Below are positions 34,501-45,069 of a DNA stretch of 64,000 bases, piece after piece. A program made the translations under genes and the position numbers. How positions within the stretch are numbered: position 1 is the stretch's first letter; every line of letters starts with the position of its first letter. This stretch comes from Combretum micranthum (lineage: Eukaryota > Streptophyta > Magnoliopsida > Myrtales > Combretaceae): contig JAMXBD010001246.1 in assembly GCA_024138025.1 (NCBI GenBank), positions 1 to 64,000 of the forward strand, read 5' to 3'. The notes beneath the pieces were generated by a model that did not search any database, was not told where the DNA came from, and was given only the letters and a program-made list of their open reading frames with translations.

Positions 34501-37500
34501 CTCCTGGTCAGGATAAGTTATCAGCGCGTTCTATTAAGGCTGTTTTCCTTGGTTACTCCAAACATCAAAAAGGTTACAAGTGTTATTCACCCACTACTCG
34601 TCGTTATTATTTGTCCCCTGATGTAACATTTTTTGAATCATCTTCTTTTTATTCCATCTCTTCATCTGAGACTCCTTTGTCGGAGGTTTTACCTATTCCC
34701 TCTCAGTTAGTTCTTCCTGAGTCTATTCCCGTTGTCTCTGAGTCTATTCCTTCCCCTCCACCATTTCAGGTTTACCATCGACGCTCTCGACGCTCTCCTA
34801 CATCAGATATCCCACCTGTTTCAGAGGCTCCTGTTGACTCATCTTCTATTCCAACGTCTCCACCTACTGAGGACCTACCGGACAACGATCTTCCTCTTGC
34901 CATCAGAAAAGGTAACCGTACTACTCGTAATCCTCACCCACTTTATAATTGTCTTAGCTATCATCGGTTATCTCCATCTTATTGTACCGTTGTTTCATCT
35001 CTATCTTCCATTTCTGTTCCTAAGAATGTGAGTGAGGCTCTTTCAGATCCAGGGTGGACCCAGGCAATGGTAGATGAGATGACTGCTTTACATGCCAATG
35101 GTACTTGGGATTTAGTTCCTTTGCCTCCCGGTAAGTCTCTTGTTGGATGTCGATGGGTTTATTCTATTAAGGTCGGTCCTGATGGTAAAGTTGATCGGCT
35201 CAAAGCTCGGTTGGTTGCCAAGGGTTATACTCAGGTGTATGGTTTGGACTATGGTGACACATTCTCTCCGGTTGCTAAGATGTCCTCTGTTCGTTTGTTT
35301 ATCTCCATTGCAGCTATGCGCCATTGGCCCTTGTACCAATTGGATATTAAGAATGCTTTTCTTCATGGTGAACTCCAGGAGGAGATTTATATGGAGCAAC
35401 CGCCTGGCTTTGTTGCTCAGGGGGAGTCTAATCTGGTATGTAAACTTCGCCGTTCACTTTATGGTTTGAAACAATCTCCACGTGCCTGGTTTAGTCGGTT
35501 CAGTACTGTTGTAATGGAGTTTGGAATGATTCGTAGTACATCTGATCACTCAGTTTTCTATAAGCACACATCTGAAGGAAAATGCATATACTTAATAGTG
35601 TATGTAGATGATATTGTCATAACTGGTAATGATCAGCATGGTATTACTCAATTGAAGGCACATCTTTTCAAACATTTTCAAACTAAGGATCTTGGCTTGT
35701 TAAGATACTTTCTTGGCATAGAAGTTGCTCAATCCAGTTCTGGTATAGTCCTCTCTCAAAGAAAATATGTCTTAGATATACTGGAAGAAACAGGGATGCT
35801 TAATTGCAAGCCTGTGGATTCTCCTATGGATCCCAATGTGAAGTTGTCACCAGGACAGGGGAGCCTTTTGAAGATCCAGGGAGATATCGTCGTTTGGTTG
35901 GAAGACTCAATTATCTTACTATTACTCGACCTGATATATGTTTTGCAGTTAGTGTTGTCAGTCAGTTTCTTCAGTCTCCTTGCACTAGTCATTGGAATGC
36001 AGTGATCAGAATTCTTAGATATATGAAAAATGCTCCTGGTAAAGGTTTATTATGAGGATCATGGTCACTCTAAAGTGGTTGGATATTCTGATGCTGATTG
36101 GGCAGGTTCTCCATCTGATAGACGATCTACATCTGGGTATTGTATTCTTGTTGGAGGCAACCTGGTATCTTGGAAAAGTAAGAAACAAGATGTTGTTGCT
36201 AGATCAAGTGCAGAAGCAGAATATCGTGCCATGGCTTTGGCAACTTGTGAATTGATTTGGTTGAAACAGTTGCTTGAGGAGTTAAAATTTTGTGAAACTT
36301 CACAAATGGAGCTAATTTGTGATAACCAGGCTGCATTACATATAGCTTCCAATCCAGTTTTTCATGAGAGAACTAAGCATATAGAGATTGATTGTCACTT
36401 CATCCGAGAAAAGATCTTATCTGGTTGCATCTTCACTAGTTATGTAATTCAAATAATCAGTTTGCAGATATATTGACTAAATCTTTAAGAGGTTCTCGTA
36501 TTGAATATATTTGTAACAAGCTTGGTGCATATGATTTGTATGCTCCAGCTTGAGGGGGAGTGTAGAGTTGTATGTAAAGTAGGTAGAGTTGGTAGGTAGA
36601 GTTGGTAGGTAGAGTTGGTAGAGTTATACCTCTTGTACGTATATAAATACCTATGTATTGTGTAAATGTTTTATTAAGAATATATCAAAAATATACATTT
36701 TATTCCTTTTTCACAGCCATCAAGCCAGAGAGAGGATTAGAAAGATGAGGCCCTAGGAGAGTTTCTCTGATAATATGTTGAAAAACATGATGTGATCTCA
36801 ATTCATATTCAATTCAATAGTACAGCAGTTTATACAGAAGAGAGAAATTCGAACCAAGCCCGTAATGTCCTATTATAGGTAAATTAAATTAATTAAAGTC
36901 CTATTTTAGAAAACGCAAAAGCATATTAATTCTTGTGTTTAGAAATATATCTTCACAAGGTTCATGGAACTTGGAGAGAGAGCAAGGGCCAAGATTTTCA
37001 ACAATTCTTCTTTGGGGGTTTCTGCATTTAGTGAGATTCTGTACATTTTAGGTTGTCAATGATGACAGAACGGTTTTTTCATTTTAAAATCTGATGATGT
37101 TGCTTTGTCTGTTTGTCATATAGGATACTGTTACTGGCTTTTTGATGGCTGGAGTTGGAAACGTTGACTTGCGAAGAAAGACAAACTACCTCATTGTTGA
37201 TTCAAGTACGGTAACTTCTGTTGGCAAAAGATCATCTGAAAATTTTCTGCATTTGCCATTTTAAGTTTTGTTAGTATTATTATCTTCCAGGGTTGTTGCT
37301 GTCATGAGAAGCTTACTACTGAAAAAAATTAGTAATATATATGTTCATATGTATTTTCTTTTATGATTTCTTCCCCCAGTGCTTACGTATGGAGTTTTTG
37401 TGATGCCTGGTTATATGTTTCAACATAAAATCATTTTTGTGTGTCTTTGTTAATAGAGATCAGCTACTAGCTGAAATAGTCTTTATAAATATATATGAAA

Positions 37501-39475
37501 CAACATGCCTTGCCCAACTTTAGGTGAAATTAAAGGGGATAATATCAAAATAACTACTTAAACTCTGGATGTAACTTCAATTTTACACCTAAATTTTTAA
37601 GTTCTAAAATCTAAATGTCACACATTAAATTTTTATTGGTCAAATTTACTGCCTCCCTCAAATCCTTTACATTTGTACATTTTTGGACTAATGGGCTTTT
37701 GTTACATCATCTTTTTTGAAGGTGATGGAGATACTTATTTGACGAGTAAAAGTTTGATTCAGTGTGATATTTAATAACTTCAAATTTTAGGTTTAAATTT
37801 TAAATAACACTCAAAGTTTAGGTAATGCTTTGTCATTTTTCAAAGAGTAAAATTATATCAAAAAACATTAAATTTGGAGGTAAATTTATTTAATGTATCA
37901 ATTTTCTAAGTAATTAAAAAGAGGGATCAGCATTTAATGAAGTAAATCAGATGAGGTATTTGTTGAGAAAAATTGAGGAAAATAAAATAAAAATTATTCA
38001 AACGTTGATAACTTAAATGAATTTTGCGAAATGTTCATACCTTGTTTGACCCACTTATAAAACATTGATTTCTCTTGTTAACCACTCGAAATATTGATTT
38101 TTTAGATGAATTTATCTTTAAATGTTGATACTTTCTAGTAAAGTTTTCTGTTATTTCAAAATCAAAGATAATATATGTTACATCATTTCTTAGTAGTAGT
38201 GTGGCAAGCTATCTCATCGTATTCTATATTTCCTGTTCCTTTGGTTGCAAAGCTTCTTAGTTTTTTTCCCTTAAAATGGGGAGAGGGAGAGAGAGGGAGG
38301 GGAAGAGAGAGAGGGGAAGGAAAAATATAACAAATGGGAAGAGATGGCTAACTATTGATCACTTCACTTTCAACCTTATCTGTTCACTTCATCTCTCCTC
38401 CCTGCAGTACATGAGCCGAAGCACACGAGTACACGCTGTCTTCTTAGCGGTTATTCTATATTCCTTTCCTTCCTTACTAATAGAACTGTGGATCACTAAA
38501 CGAAAACTTTCTATCAGGAAAGGGATGAGTCGACTTTGTTAATAAAAGACAAAAAAAGAGAGTAGATTATAGCCTTTTTTAATACCATCAGGGACATTAT
38601 GTTACTATTATTTTGCAGAAACAACTGTTAAAGCTATTGAAGATGCATTCAAGGAGTTCACAACAAGAGAAGATATTGCTATTGTTTTAATCAGTCAATA
38701 TGTAAGTTTGTTATAGTCACACCTTTTTGAAGCTATTAATCTGCTTGCATATAATATATGTAATCTTGCATCTGTATATCTTTGGTTTCCATCCTCAAGT
38801 AGAGTAATTGCAAATATATCTCCAAGACTGTTAGTTGGGTATGGAATAACCTTAAAACCCCCAAGATATGCTTTGCCTCCGAGTAATTTTTGAAGGCCTT
38901 GTAGCATCTTTTAAAAAGAACTATGGCTTTCGGGGCGTTAGGGACAATTTGGAGTGTGTATGCATATTTACAAAGTTATGGGAGGGAAATACATCTTTTG
39001 AAAGATTTGGCAGCTTATTCGCACCAGATCATAATTTTGGGGGCATATTTGCAGTTTCCAATATTTATCAATATCATGGAGGTTTCTTTCGCTTTTGGTA
39101 TGAAGAGAGAGATTCATTGAGTGTGTTGCAAGATATTATTACCATCATCTTTCTCTTCTGTGTCTCACTCATTAAGAATAATAACCTTCATGTGTGGACC
39201 GTATTGTATCTAATTTCTAAGCATCTATCATTCGGATCTTTATAATTTGTACTAAGGTGTACTTAACTGATAGTCCCTTCATACATGCTTTGGAATCATC
39301 AGGTTGCCAACATGATAAGGTTTCTAGTTGATAGTTACAACAAAGCCAGTTCCAGCCATACATTGAGATCCCATCTAAGGATCATCCTTATGACCCTGCT
39401 CATGATTCAATTCTTTCACGAGTGAAGTACCTCTTTTCTTCTGAATCTGTGGCCTCCGGAAGACGTGAAGTGTAA
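29256..39475 (+). CDS. VHA-F: V-type H+-ATPase subunit F gene, four coding exons, last exon frame-broken as read
   Basis: Four exons (29256-29318, 37124-37205, 38619-38701, 39303-39475) join in frame for the first three and spell a V-ATPase subunit F. The N-terminus runs [20 protein letters not shown], then [39 protein letters not shown] and [14 protein letters not shown]. Subunit F sits in the central stalk of V1 and couples ATP hydrolysis to proton pumping into vacuoles and endomembranes. All introns have GT-AG ends. Exon 4 carries two single-base insertions (39345, and one within 39361-39364). The frame as read ends at a TGA at 39423-39425 after 116 residues, while the conserved reading ends at TAA 39473-39475, about 132 residues, near the family length. 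Intron 1 is 7.8 kb and transposon-filled. Either assembly error or recent inactivation explains exon 4; I favour error because the other exons are clean. Confidence 0.9.
30960..31425. repeat. Degenerate 26-27-bp tandem repeat array
   Basis: About 15 imperfect units follow a consensus near GGCAATCAAGGCTACTAG plus GGAAAATAT. Unit lengths mostly vary from 24 to 27 bases. On the plus strand the consensus reads Gly-Asn-Gln-Gly-Tyr-stop-Gly-Lys-Tyr; the stop is TAG where TGG (Trp) would give a continuous nine-residue repeat. The array fills the interior of the old LTR element. Confidence 0.7.
31545..31569. repeat. Poly-T run
   Basis: About 25 T residues in the old LTR element interior. A poly-A run of about 24 bases lies at 32026-32049 in the copia leader. 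Both are likely length-error sites. Confidence 0.9.
31811..31815. repeat. Copia target-site duplication GCCAT, left copy
   Basis: It is identical to 36716-36720 immediately after the 3' LTR. Confidence 0.95.
31816..31970 (+). repeat. Copia 5' LTR
   Basis: It is 155 bp, TGTAGAGTTG...TTTTTCACA, with a 15-bp-period GTAGGTAGAGTTG repeat near its start and a TATAAATA box. It is identical to 36561-36715. Confidence 0.95.
31971..31982 (+). promoter_or_regulatory. Copia primer-binding site (initiator tRNA-Met)
   Basis: TGGTATCAGAGC directly abuts the 5' LTR. This is the classical plant copia site complementary to the 3' end of initiator tRNA-Met. Confidence 0.95.
32175..32347 (+). repeat. Twelve-copy ACTGTTCA repeat in the copia leader
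   Basis: Between the primer site and gag, the core CTGTTCA occurs eleven times plus one CTGTTTCA variant. The cores are spaced 9-19 bases apart, with GC-rich linkers such as CGCG and ACCG. The stretch is much more GC-rich than its surroundings. It precedes the gag ATG at 32394. Confidence 0.9.
32394..33300 (+). pseudogene. Copia gag region
   Basis: The ATG at 32394 starts [35 protein letters not shown] is the conserved start of copia gag. [38 protein letters not shown] and [13 protein letters not shown] follow in other frames. A CCHC knuckle [19 protein letters not shown] lies near 33168-33225. Frame changes fall at about 32690 and 33050. It would form the particle coat and bind RNA. Confidence 0.85.
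33387..34480 (+). pseudogene. Copia protease and integrase region
   Basis: The protease active site reads [18 protein letters not shown] (33419-33470), with the catalytic Asp intact. After a frame change near 33700 comes the integrase: [10 protein letters not shown] with [14 protein letters not shown] (zinc binding, 33810-33930), then [34 protein letters not shown] and [18 protein letters not shown], holding the D, D and E catalytic residues. A T-rich homopolymer near 34470 shifts the frame out of the integrase C-terminal part. Confidence 0.9.
34481..36055 (+). pseudogene. Copia integrase C-terminus and reverse transcriptase
   Basis: The continuing frame has [20 protein letters not shown], a Ser/Pro-rich linker, then the [57 protein letters not shown], and the catalytic [11 protein letters not shown] with YVDD at 35601-35612. 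At about 35862 one G appears missing from a G run, moving the rest ([19 protein letters not shown]) to another frame. Another break follows at about 36052. All catalytic residues are present, so only the frame breaks make it non-functional as read. Confidence 0.92.
36051..36553 (+). pseudogene. Copia RNase H region
   Basis: [60 protein letters not shown] and [12 protein letters not shown] are the standard copia RNase H blocks with the catalytic Asp and Glu. A further frame change near 36445 precedes [11 protein letters not shown] and the end at TGA 36551-36553, just before the polypurine tract. Confidence 0.9.
36550..36560 (+). promoter_or_regulatory. Copia polypurine tract
   Basis: TTGAGGGGGAG directly abuts the 3' LTR, as expected for plus-strand priming. 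Confidence 0.9.
36561..36715 (+). repeat. Copia 3' LTR
   Basis: It is 155 bp and base-for-base the same as 31816-31970 by eye. It is followed by target duplication GCCAT at 36716-36720. Confidence 0.95.
37124..37205 (+). CDS. VHA-F: VHA-F coding exon 2
   Basis: The acceptor is ATATAG and the donor GTACGG. The exon is 82 bases and ends in phase 1. It encodes [19 protein letters not shown] and TNYLIVDS, the best conserved part of subunit F. Confidence 0.92.
37530..37870. mobile_element. MITE-like inverted-repeat element in VHA-F intron 2
   Basis: The left end (CTTAAACTCTGGATGTAACT, then ACACCTAAATTTTTAAG) resembles the complement of the right end (CTTCAAATTTTAGGTTTAAAT, then CAAAGTTTAGG). This gives imperfect terminal inverted repeats over roughly 340 bp. 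No target duplication was established. It has no coding capacity. Confidence 0.4.
38619..38701 (+). CDS. VHA-F: VHA-F coding exon 3
   Basis: The acceptor is TTTGCAG and the donor GTAAGT. The 83 bases restore phase 0. It encodes the [19 protein letters not shown] segment and IAIVLISQY. Confidence 0.92.
39303..39475 (+). pseudogene. VHA-F: VHA-F coding exon 4 with two +1 frameshifts
   Basis: The acceptor is CATCAG. The first 14 codons are normal ([14 protein letters not shown]). An extra G at 39345 and one extra base within 39361-39364 shift the frame. After both, the conserved C-terminus reads on ([15 protein letters not shown] and [13 protein letters not shown]) to TAA at 39473-39475. The conservation of the shifted sequence argues that the breaks are very recent or artefacts. 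Confidence 0.85.
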
Positions 39476-40728
39476 ATATCTCTTGTGAACTGCTTGGACA
39501 TTTGTTGATCTCGATCTTCTTGTTTGCTCCCTTCCTGTATGCATTGTTATTTATAGTACTCATCCTCCGTATAGAACTTAAAATTTTGTAGAGAAATAAG
39601 GTTTGAATTGCGACTAACTGTAATATCATCATGATCTTTAATTTTCAATCCTATCCATCTAGATTACCCCATTTTTCCAAATTTAGGTGGGTTATGCGGG
39701 TTAACCGAACAGCCTTTTAAGATTTTTTCTTTTGTCCCTTTAATGTAAAAGATTGATCATAGAATAAGATAATTAATAATAACTGTTATTTTTTTTGAAT
39801 CAATAACTTGTGAGAAAAAGGCAAAAAAAAATGAACAATTGAAGGTGATGATGCATCTCTTTCTCAGTTACTGAAATCGAGCGAAAGTTAGTGGATGCTT
39901 ACTTTAGAGGAACAATTGACTAGCTTAGTTAATATCCAGTGTTATTGAAAGTTGTGAAAGAAAGAAAATTAGGAATCAAAATCAAGTTTGATCTTCTCTG
40001 TGTGGCCTTCTGATTTGCATTGTTCTACTCTAATTGAGTATTTACAAAGCTCTTTTGGAAGAGAAGCTTGTGCCTTTTCACAACTCAAAACTATAGATCA
40101 ATACACAAATGACAAATACGTTAAAAATGCGATCGTCGGTTGACGATTCTACTCGGTGTCAGTAAAAATGGAACTACATAGGAGGGATTAACATTATCAG
40201 CAAATTTTAATGGGCTGTCCCCAATGATCTACGGATGGCAAATGAAAAGGTCCATGCAATAAGGAGGTAAACATCTGAACAATCCAAATTGAAAATGCAT
40301 TTTTCTTAGTAGGAATAATCCAAATTCAAAGAACTAGATGGCATCGATGCATAACGTAGTACCCAATCTACGAAGAAAATGGCACAAACCCATAACCAAT
40401 AGCCCAAATTTACTTTCACCCAATTCTTGTCAAGGTTTTACAAGATAAATCGAAATTATACATAGTTATTTTCTGCTTTAAACAATATGCAAGATGAGGA
40501 TCGATCCACGCTATTTTTATTTTTTGTGCTTCTCCCCGGAATTGTGTTGTTAGTTAAAATAATCATCATGGACAAGTATAAAAGGAAAAGAACACGGACT
40601 AAACAGTAATCCTACAGATTTCTTTCACTTTTCTTTATAGTTTTATTTGTAAAAGAAGGTTATACACATTTAGTTCTACATGTATTATTGCATTATAACA
40701 TGACAAGGAATGATAATGAAGAGATGTT
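39476..40728. other. VHA-F 3' untranslated sequence and intergenic DNA
   Basis: The first 150-200 bases are likely 3'UTR. No clear single poly(A) signal stands out. After that the DNA is AT-rich with no ORF or repeat I can support. Confidence 0.5.
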
Positions 40729-41525
40729 TAGGGTAGACATCGGCATGGCTCGGTTCAAAATCAGGAACCGAACTAGAACCATCACCGGTGGTTCTACAAG
40801 CGGAATCTAACTGGTTAGCAGGTTCCAGAAGCGGCTAAGGAGCTGTCGATTTTTCAGTTCCGAGGCTGTTCTAGGGCCTAAAACTAGATGGAATCAGTGA
40901 TTTCAACTGGTTCCATTAAAAAAAAAAAAGGAAATCGGAGAAAAAATAAAAAAAATTATATTAAATATATAACTATTGATATTTACACTAATAATAAAAT
41001 TTATAACATATTTACAATATTTAATATGTTATTATCAATAATATAAATAAATATAATTTATAATCATATATAATTTAGTTTATATAAACTTATCTTAAAA
41101 GCAAAATTCATTTCCTTAATAATGTGAGACTGTTTTTTGTATTGTAGTTTTTTTTAATTCTCTAGAGTATTTTGCAATCTCATATTACTTACTACTATTG
41201 ATATAGCTTGTATGTGTGTAAATAAATACGCATTCTAAACAAATTTTTAAAAAATTTGGTTAAATAATTTAACATTTATAAATCAAATAATTAATTATTT
41301 TGAGTTTAAAATTTATTTTATTAAAAAATAAAATTTATTTATTTATTTTTTTTTTGATAAAATGACGAAACCGCTTGTTTTAAATCCAGAACCAGAAACC
41401 GTTGGTTCTATAGAATCAAAGCGGAATCGTGAGAGACAGTTCTGGTTCCATATTTTTAAGAAGTGGAACAGACAGTTCCGATTTTGATTCGGTTTGATTT
41501 TGGAACTATGCTTATGTCTAGTCTA
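40729..41525. mobile_element. Non-autonomous hAT-like element, about 0.8 kb
   Basis: The left end TAGGGTAGACATCGGCATGG and the complement of the right end TAGACTAGACATAAGCATAG are imperfect inverted repeats. Inside lie many GGTTC/GAACC words (CCGGTGGTTCTA, AACCGTTGGTTCTAT) and an AT-rich centre with no ORF. This style is typical of non-autonomous hAT elements. Eight-base flanks (GAGATGTT, GGCTTTTG) do not match, so a target duplication is not confirmed. Confidence 0.5.
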
Positions 41526-41616
41526 GGCTTTTGTTCGGTCTTGGATTTGCGACCTTATGAACGGATAAGTCATGGACTTGTATTGATTAGATCGACGTGT
41601 GTTATATTACTATTTT

Positions 41617-41706
41617 TTCTTTATAATAGAATGCAGACTTGGTGGAATTTGTATTAAGCTTTCTTCTTTAAAATAGAATACAGACTTGGTAGAATTTGCA
41701 TTAAGC
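41617..41706 (+). repeat. Two-copy 46-bp tandem duplication
   Basis: TTCTTTATAATAGAATGCAG and the rest of a 44-base unit (41617-41660) recurs at 41663-41706 with a few substitutions. It is a local duplication with no coding sense. Confidence 0.75.
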
Positions 41707-44700
41707 TAATATAATAGTTAAAAGTGAGTGAATAATCTTGTTGTATAGAGCACTTTTATGTATTTTATTTAATTGGGTGGGATTTTTGTGAGTATTAAGT
41801 GTCATAAGTTAAGGTATGGTTATAAATCTTATGGAATTTATTTTCATAGGTTGGGTTATTCTATATTTATCTTTTTTAAAATATATAAAATAATATTGAT
41901 AAATGAGAAATAAATAACAGTATTTCATTTTCTTTTTCAGCTCTACATGTTTTTAAAAAACTAAAGCTCAAGTTCATCATTTTTAGACTACCTACTAGAA
42001 ATATTAATTTTAAAAAAACTTGTATTTTTATTTTGAAAAAAATTTGGTTGTATGTGATTGAAAATTTAAGTTACATTAATGGTTAATTTCACATTTAGTA
42101 TTTGAACTTTAAAATAATCAATTTAATACCCAATTAAAGTGTTCATATTCATTAGTACTACCTCTTTAACTCTATGAATTGTGTTGACATTCCCACTGAA
42201 TAAGGAAGTAACCCATATCGAGTACCTAATAGAAAAAAAAATAGAGAATTTGATGATTAAGCAAGCGGTTAACACACAAGTAAGCAGATTAACTCTTAGA
42301 AACTTTAATTTAGGTGTTGATTCACCTACTAACTGTCCAATTTTGTAGCTATTTTTGTTAACTTTATTAGTTGAGGTAGTATTGTTGCACTCTTAAGCGC
42401 AACATGCTTTTAAAGTAAGAGCAAACGTGTTGATTCCTTTCAAGCTTCCCACAAAGTAACTTTTCAATCAAAAACAACAATAAACAATATATCACATTAT
42501 AATCGAAACAACAAGCTCTTCCATCATTATCACTTTTTTAAAGATGGTAGGAATATAAGGCTATTAGACTACGGTATGAATCCTTTTTAACCACTAGAGA
42601 TTTAGGTTTATACTCTCCCTCCATATTATGCATCCTTCCATACCTCTTTTGGTAGAACAAGCAAATGGAAGCACGGTTGCATGAAGTTACTACCCTCTTC
42701 AATTGTGGCATGGTAGTGATGGCAAAAAGAATGACGTCTAAAGGGTAATCCCCTACTAAGTAATGTTGAAATTAAGTCATATCTACTTGGTGATACTCTC
42801 ATACAATGCTGGTACGCATGATATCCGCTCATGATATTGTATTTTCATGTTTGTGATTTTTAGTGTTTTAATAAAAATCAGAAAATAAAGGATATGAACA
42901 ATCCATTTATAGAATATGATGCATTGAGACAAAGATCAAACTAATTGATTTGATCACCTAATGTGACATACGATTGATAAGAACAACGAAAGATTTCAAT
43001 CAATCATAGAGATTGATAGAAAAAGATTATTCGAGATAATTCTCAATTGTACCAATTTGACAAAAGTCTAGAACTTATCCTAAATAATGCTTTATAAGTC
43101 CTTCTATACCTTACAAGTTGCACAACGACAAAAAATTTAAACAATAAACCAACTTAATAAAGTAAAACAAAAAATAATATAAATCACATAACGATGCAAG
43201 TAGGGTCTTAACTACGAGTGTGGGCAATGACATGCTCACGAGCACAACCTTGACCATGGGCATAACATAGGGTGTACTCACTTTATACCTCATTCCACTT
43301 GAACTCTCAGTAACCATAACCTTAAACACGACTATGTACATTAGCATATCCATCAAAAGTAATTACCTTGCCTTCCATAGATTCCACCATAACCTTGAGC
43401 ACGACCATGTCCATAGGTGTTTTTGAGCAATAATGTTCCTACAATCCCAAGAGAAATCTCGACTCCCTTAACTTGGAAGATCTACTTGCTAAATCAAGTG
43501 CCATCCAGAATCCAAGTAGGGTCATTTGATAGGCTCCTCCTTATTGCCAGTGGTTTCGCTAGGTAACATGGTTAGACATGGATAAATGGCTTAGTCCCCA
43601 CATCTATCGTAATCATCATCAACCTTCCACTACTGTATGATTACACAATGCAAGTAATTGTTAAGAGCTTGTCTCCTATAAATATCTCTCCCACACATCA
43701 CAAAAGACATGTATGCTGCTCAAACAACCCTCTTATTTCTTAAATTTTACACTTAGGATGCAATATGACTTAAGTATTGGAGTGGTTGTGCCAAACAACT
43801 ACTAGTGCACCACCAACTGTATGTTGTTTTGCAAGCCCATAGCATAAGTCTAAGCTTAATGTTCATTTTATTCTTTACTGGATTTAAACTAACGGCAATT
43901 ATAGTATTGATTTTTTTAATTAAAAAATACAATCTTAATAGGTTGGTGAACTAGCCCTCTTAACCTACTAATCTGTGCGAGATAGGATGGGCTAGAAATT
44001 TTGGCTTGCATTATAATGCGGGTTAAAGCAGGTTGACTTGTATAACTTGCAAGTAAAAGCGGTGTAGGGCGAAGTGGATGGACCTACATAGCCTATTTAC
44101 ACAACTCTAATTTTGAGGACTAATTTTTTAGACCTATTACAGGGCAACTAAGGCTTGCTTGATTAAGATCGTTTTGACCTTGAAAAGCTGCTATTTAAGC
44201 TTGTAACGAGCTATTTTATGTTTTTAGAGTTTGTAATTTCATATTTCCTTAACTATCCGACACTTGCCTAATTGAGGTCGTTTCAAACTTGTAAATGCTA
44301 GTTTAGGCTGATAAATGGCTATTTTATGTGTTTGGAGTTTGTAGTTTCACATTTTAGTGGATTTTTACTTCTTATTTTGGTTTAGGAGCTTGAAGGATCA
44401 TTAATCAAGGTTAAATAGAGAAAGCATGAGTTTTGTATGAAACTTGTTTCCTCAAGAGAGAGTTTAGTGTAATTGTATTAAATTTGTCTTTTCAAGAAAT
44501 AAGTTCAACATTGCCTATTTTTTAGGATTATTTTCAACAAAATGGTATTTTTGTGATTTAAAAAGAAATTTTGTTAACCTGATTCCCAAATGAATCCTTT
44601 TGATTTATTTAATGTTTTAAATGCTTACAAAACCAATAATATATTAATCTGTTTGAAGCTTATCGCTTGAAAAATTATTTCTTTTGTTTTATCTGTTTTT

Positions 44701-45028
44701 GTTTTACAACTATGATAAAGGTGATAATTGAGGTGTAAAAGTCGAGGCACGAAAATTCGCATACATCAAAGAGAAAAGGCTTAAAATATATATAAATTAT
44801 TGGGTATTTAATGTTAAATGAGGAGATTATGTACTTACATCTTTTTCTAGGCAAACCATAAATATTAGAATGGAAAATATTGACTTTGGTACTCAAATTT
44901 TAGTTAAAAATTCAATGAAGTACCTGAATTATAAATAGTTCAATTTAATACCTTATCAATTTTTTCGTGGCTATATTTGCTATCTCACATAATAGAGATA
45001 AACTTTGTTGTTGACATGGACATCGCTT

Positions 45029-45029
<1 letters not shown>
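41707..45029. other. Intergenic AT-rich DNA with a weak Gly-rich minus-strand stretch
   Basis: I see no supportable gene. At about 43190-43415 the minus strand reads short Tyr-Gly-His-Gly/Gln-Gly-Tyr-Gly-Gly-like runs, which might be a remnant of a glycine-rich retrotransposon gag or host protein. It is too broken to name. Poly-purine and AT-rich stretches make up the rest. Confidence 0.4.

Positions 45030-45067
<38 letters not shown>
45030..45067. repeat. (GA)n microsatellite
   Basis: A perfect GA dinucleotide run of about 38 bases. It inflates a spurious minus-strand ORF. Confidence 0.95.

Positions 45068-45069
<2 letters not shown>

Larger units (their letters stand above)
31816..36715 (+). 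mobile_element. Young Ty1/copia retrotransposon, 4.9 kb, identical LTRs
   Basis: It has two 155-bp LTRs (31816-31970, 36561-36715) that read identically, a 5-bp GCCAT target duplication, an initiator-Met primer site next to the 5' LTR and a polypurine tract next to the 3' LTR. The interior has gag, protease, integrase, RT and RNase H in Ty1/copia order (integrase before RT). Identical LTRs mean a very recent insertion. Even so, the reading frame as given breaks about eight times, several times in homopolymers. The element sits sense to VHA-F, in intron 1, inside an older LTR element. Its LTR has a TATATAAATA-type box (about 31897) and the usual TG...CA ends. Confidence 0.95.
30625..37003 (-). 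mobile_element. Old non-autonomous LTR element in VHA-F intron 1, split by a young copia
   Basis: Diverged repeats at about 30625-30865 and 36776-37003 share segments such as AGAAATATATCTTC and GGAACTTGGA. The right one starts TGTTG, ends CAACA and is preceded by TCTCTGATAATA (36764-36775). On the minus strand that is a decayed initiator-Met primer-binding site, TATTATCAGAGA against TGGTATCAGAGA. So the element lies on the minus strand with its 5' LTR at the right. Without the nested copia (31816-36715) its interior is only about 1 kb and codes for nothing recognisable, being mostly degenerate 26-27-bp repeats. The left boundary is uncertain and no target duplication was found. Confidence 0.6.

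Noticed and set aside
35112..35399. Minus-strand ORFs within the copia RT
   Set aside because: They are shadows of the strong plus-strand RT reading.
38276..38542. 88-codon ORF starting in a GAGAGG-rich stretch
   Set aside because: It lies in VHA-F intron 2, starts in low-complexity sequence and has no recognisable domain.
38868..39245. 125-codon ORF in VHA-F intron 3
   Set aside because: It is intronic with no domain or similarity I recognise. It might be transposon debris but is not a supportable gene.
40721..41533. 8-bp target duplication for the hAT-like element
   Set aside because: The flanks GAGATGTT and GGCTTTTG do not match, so the claim was not made.
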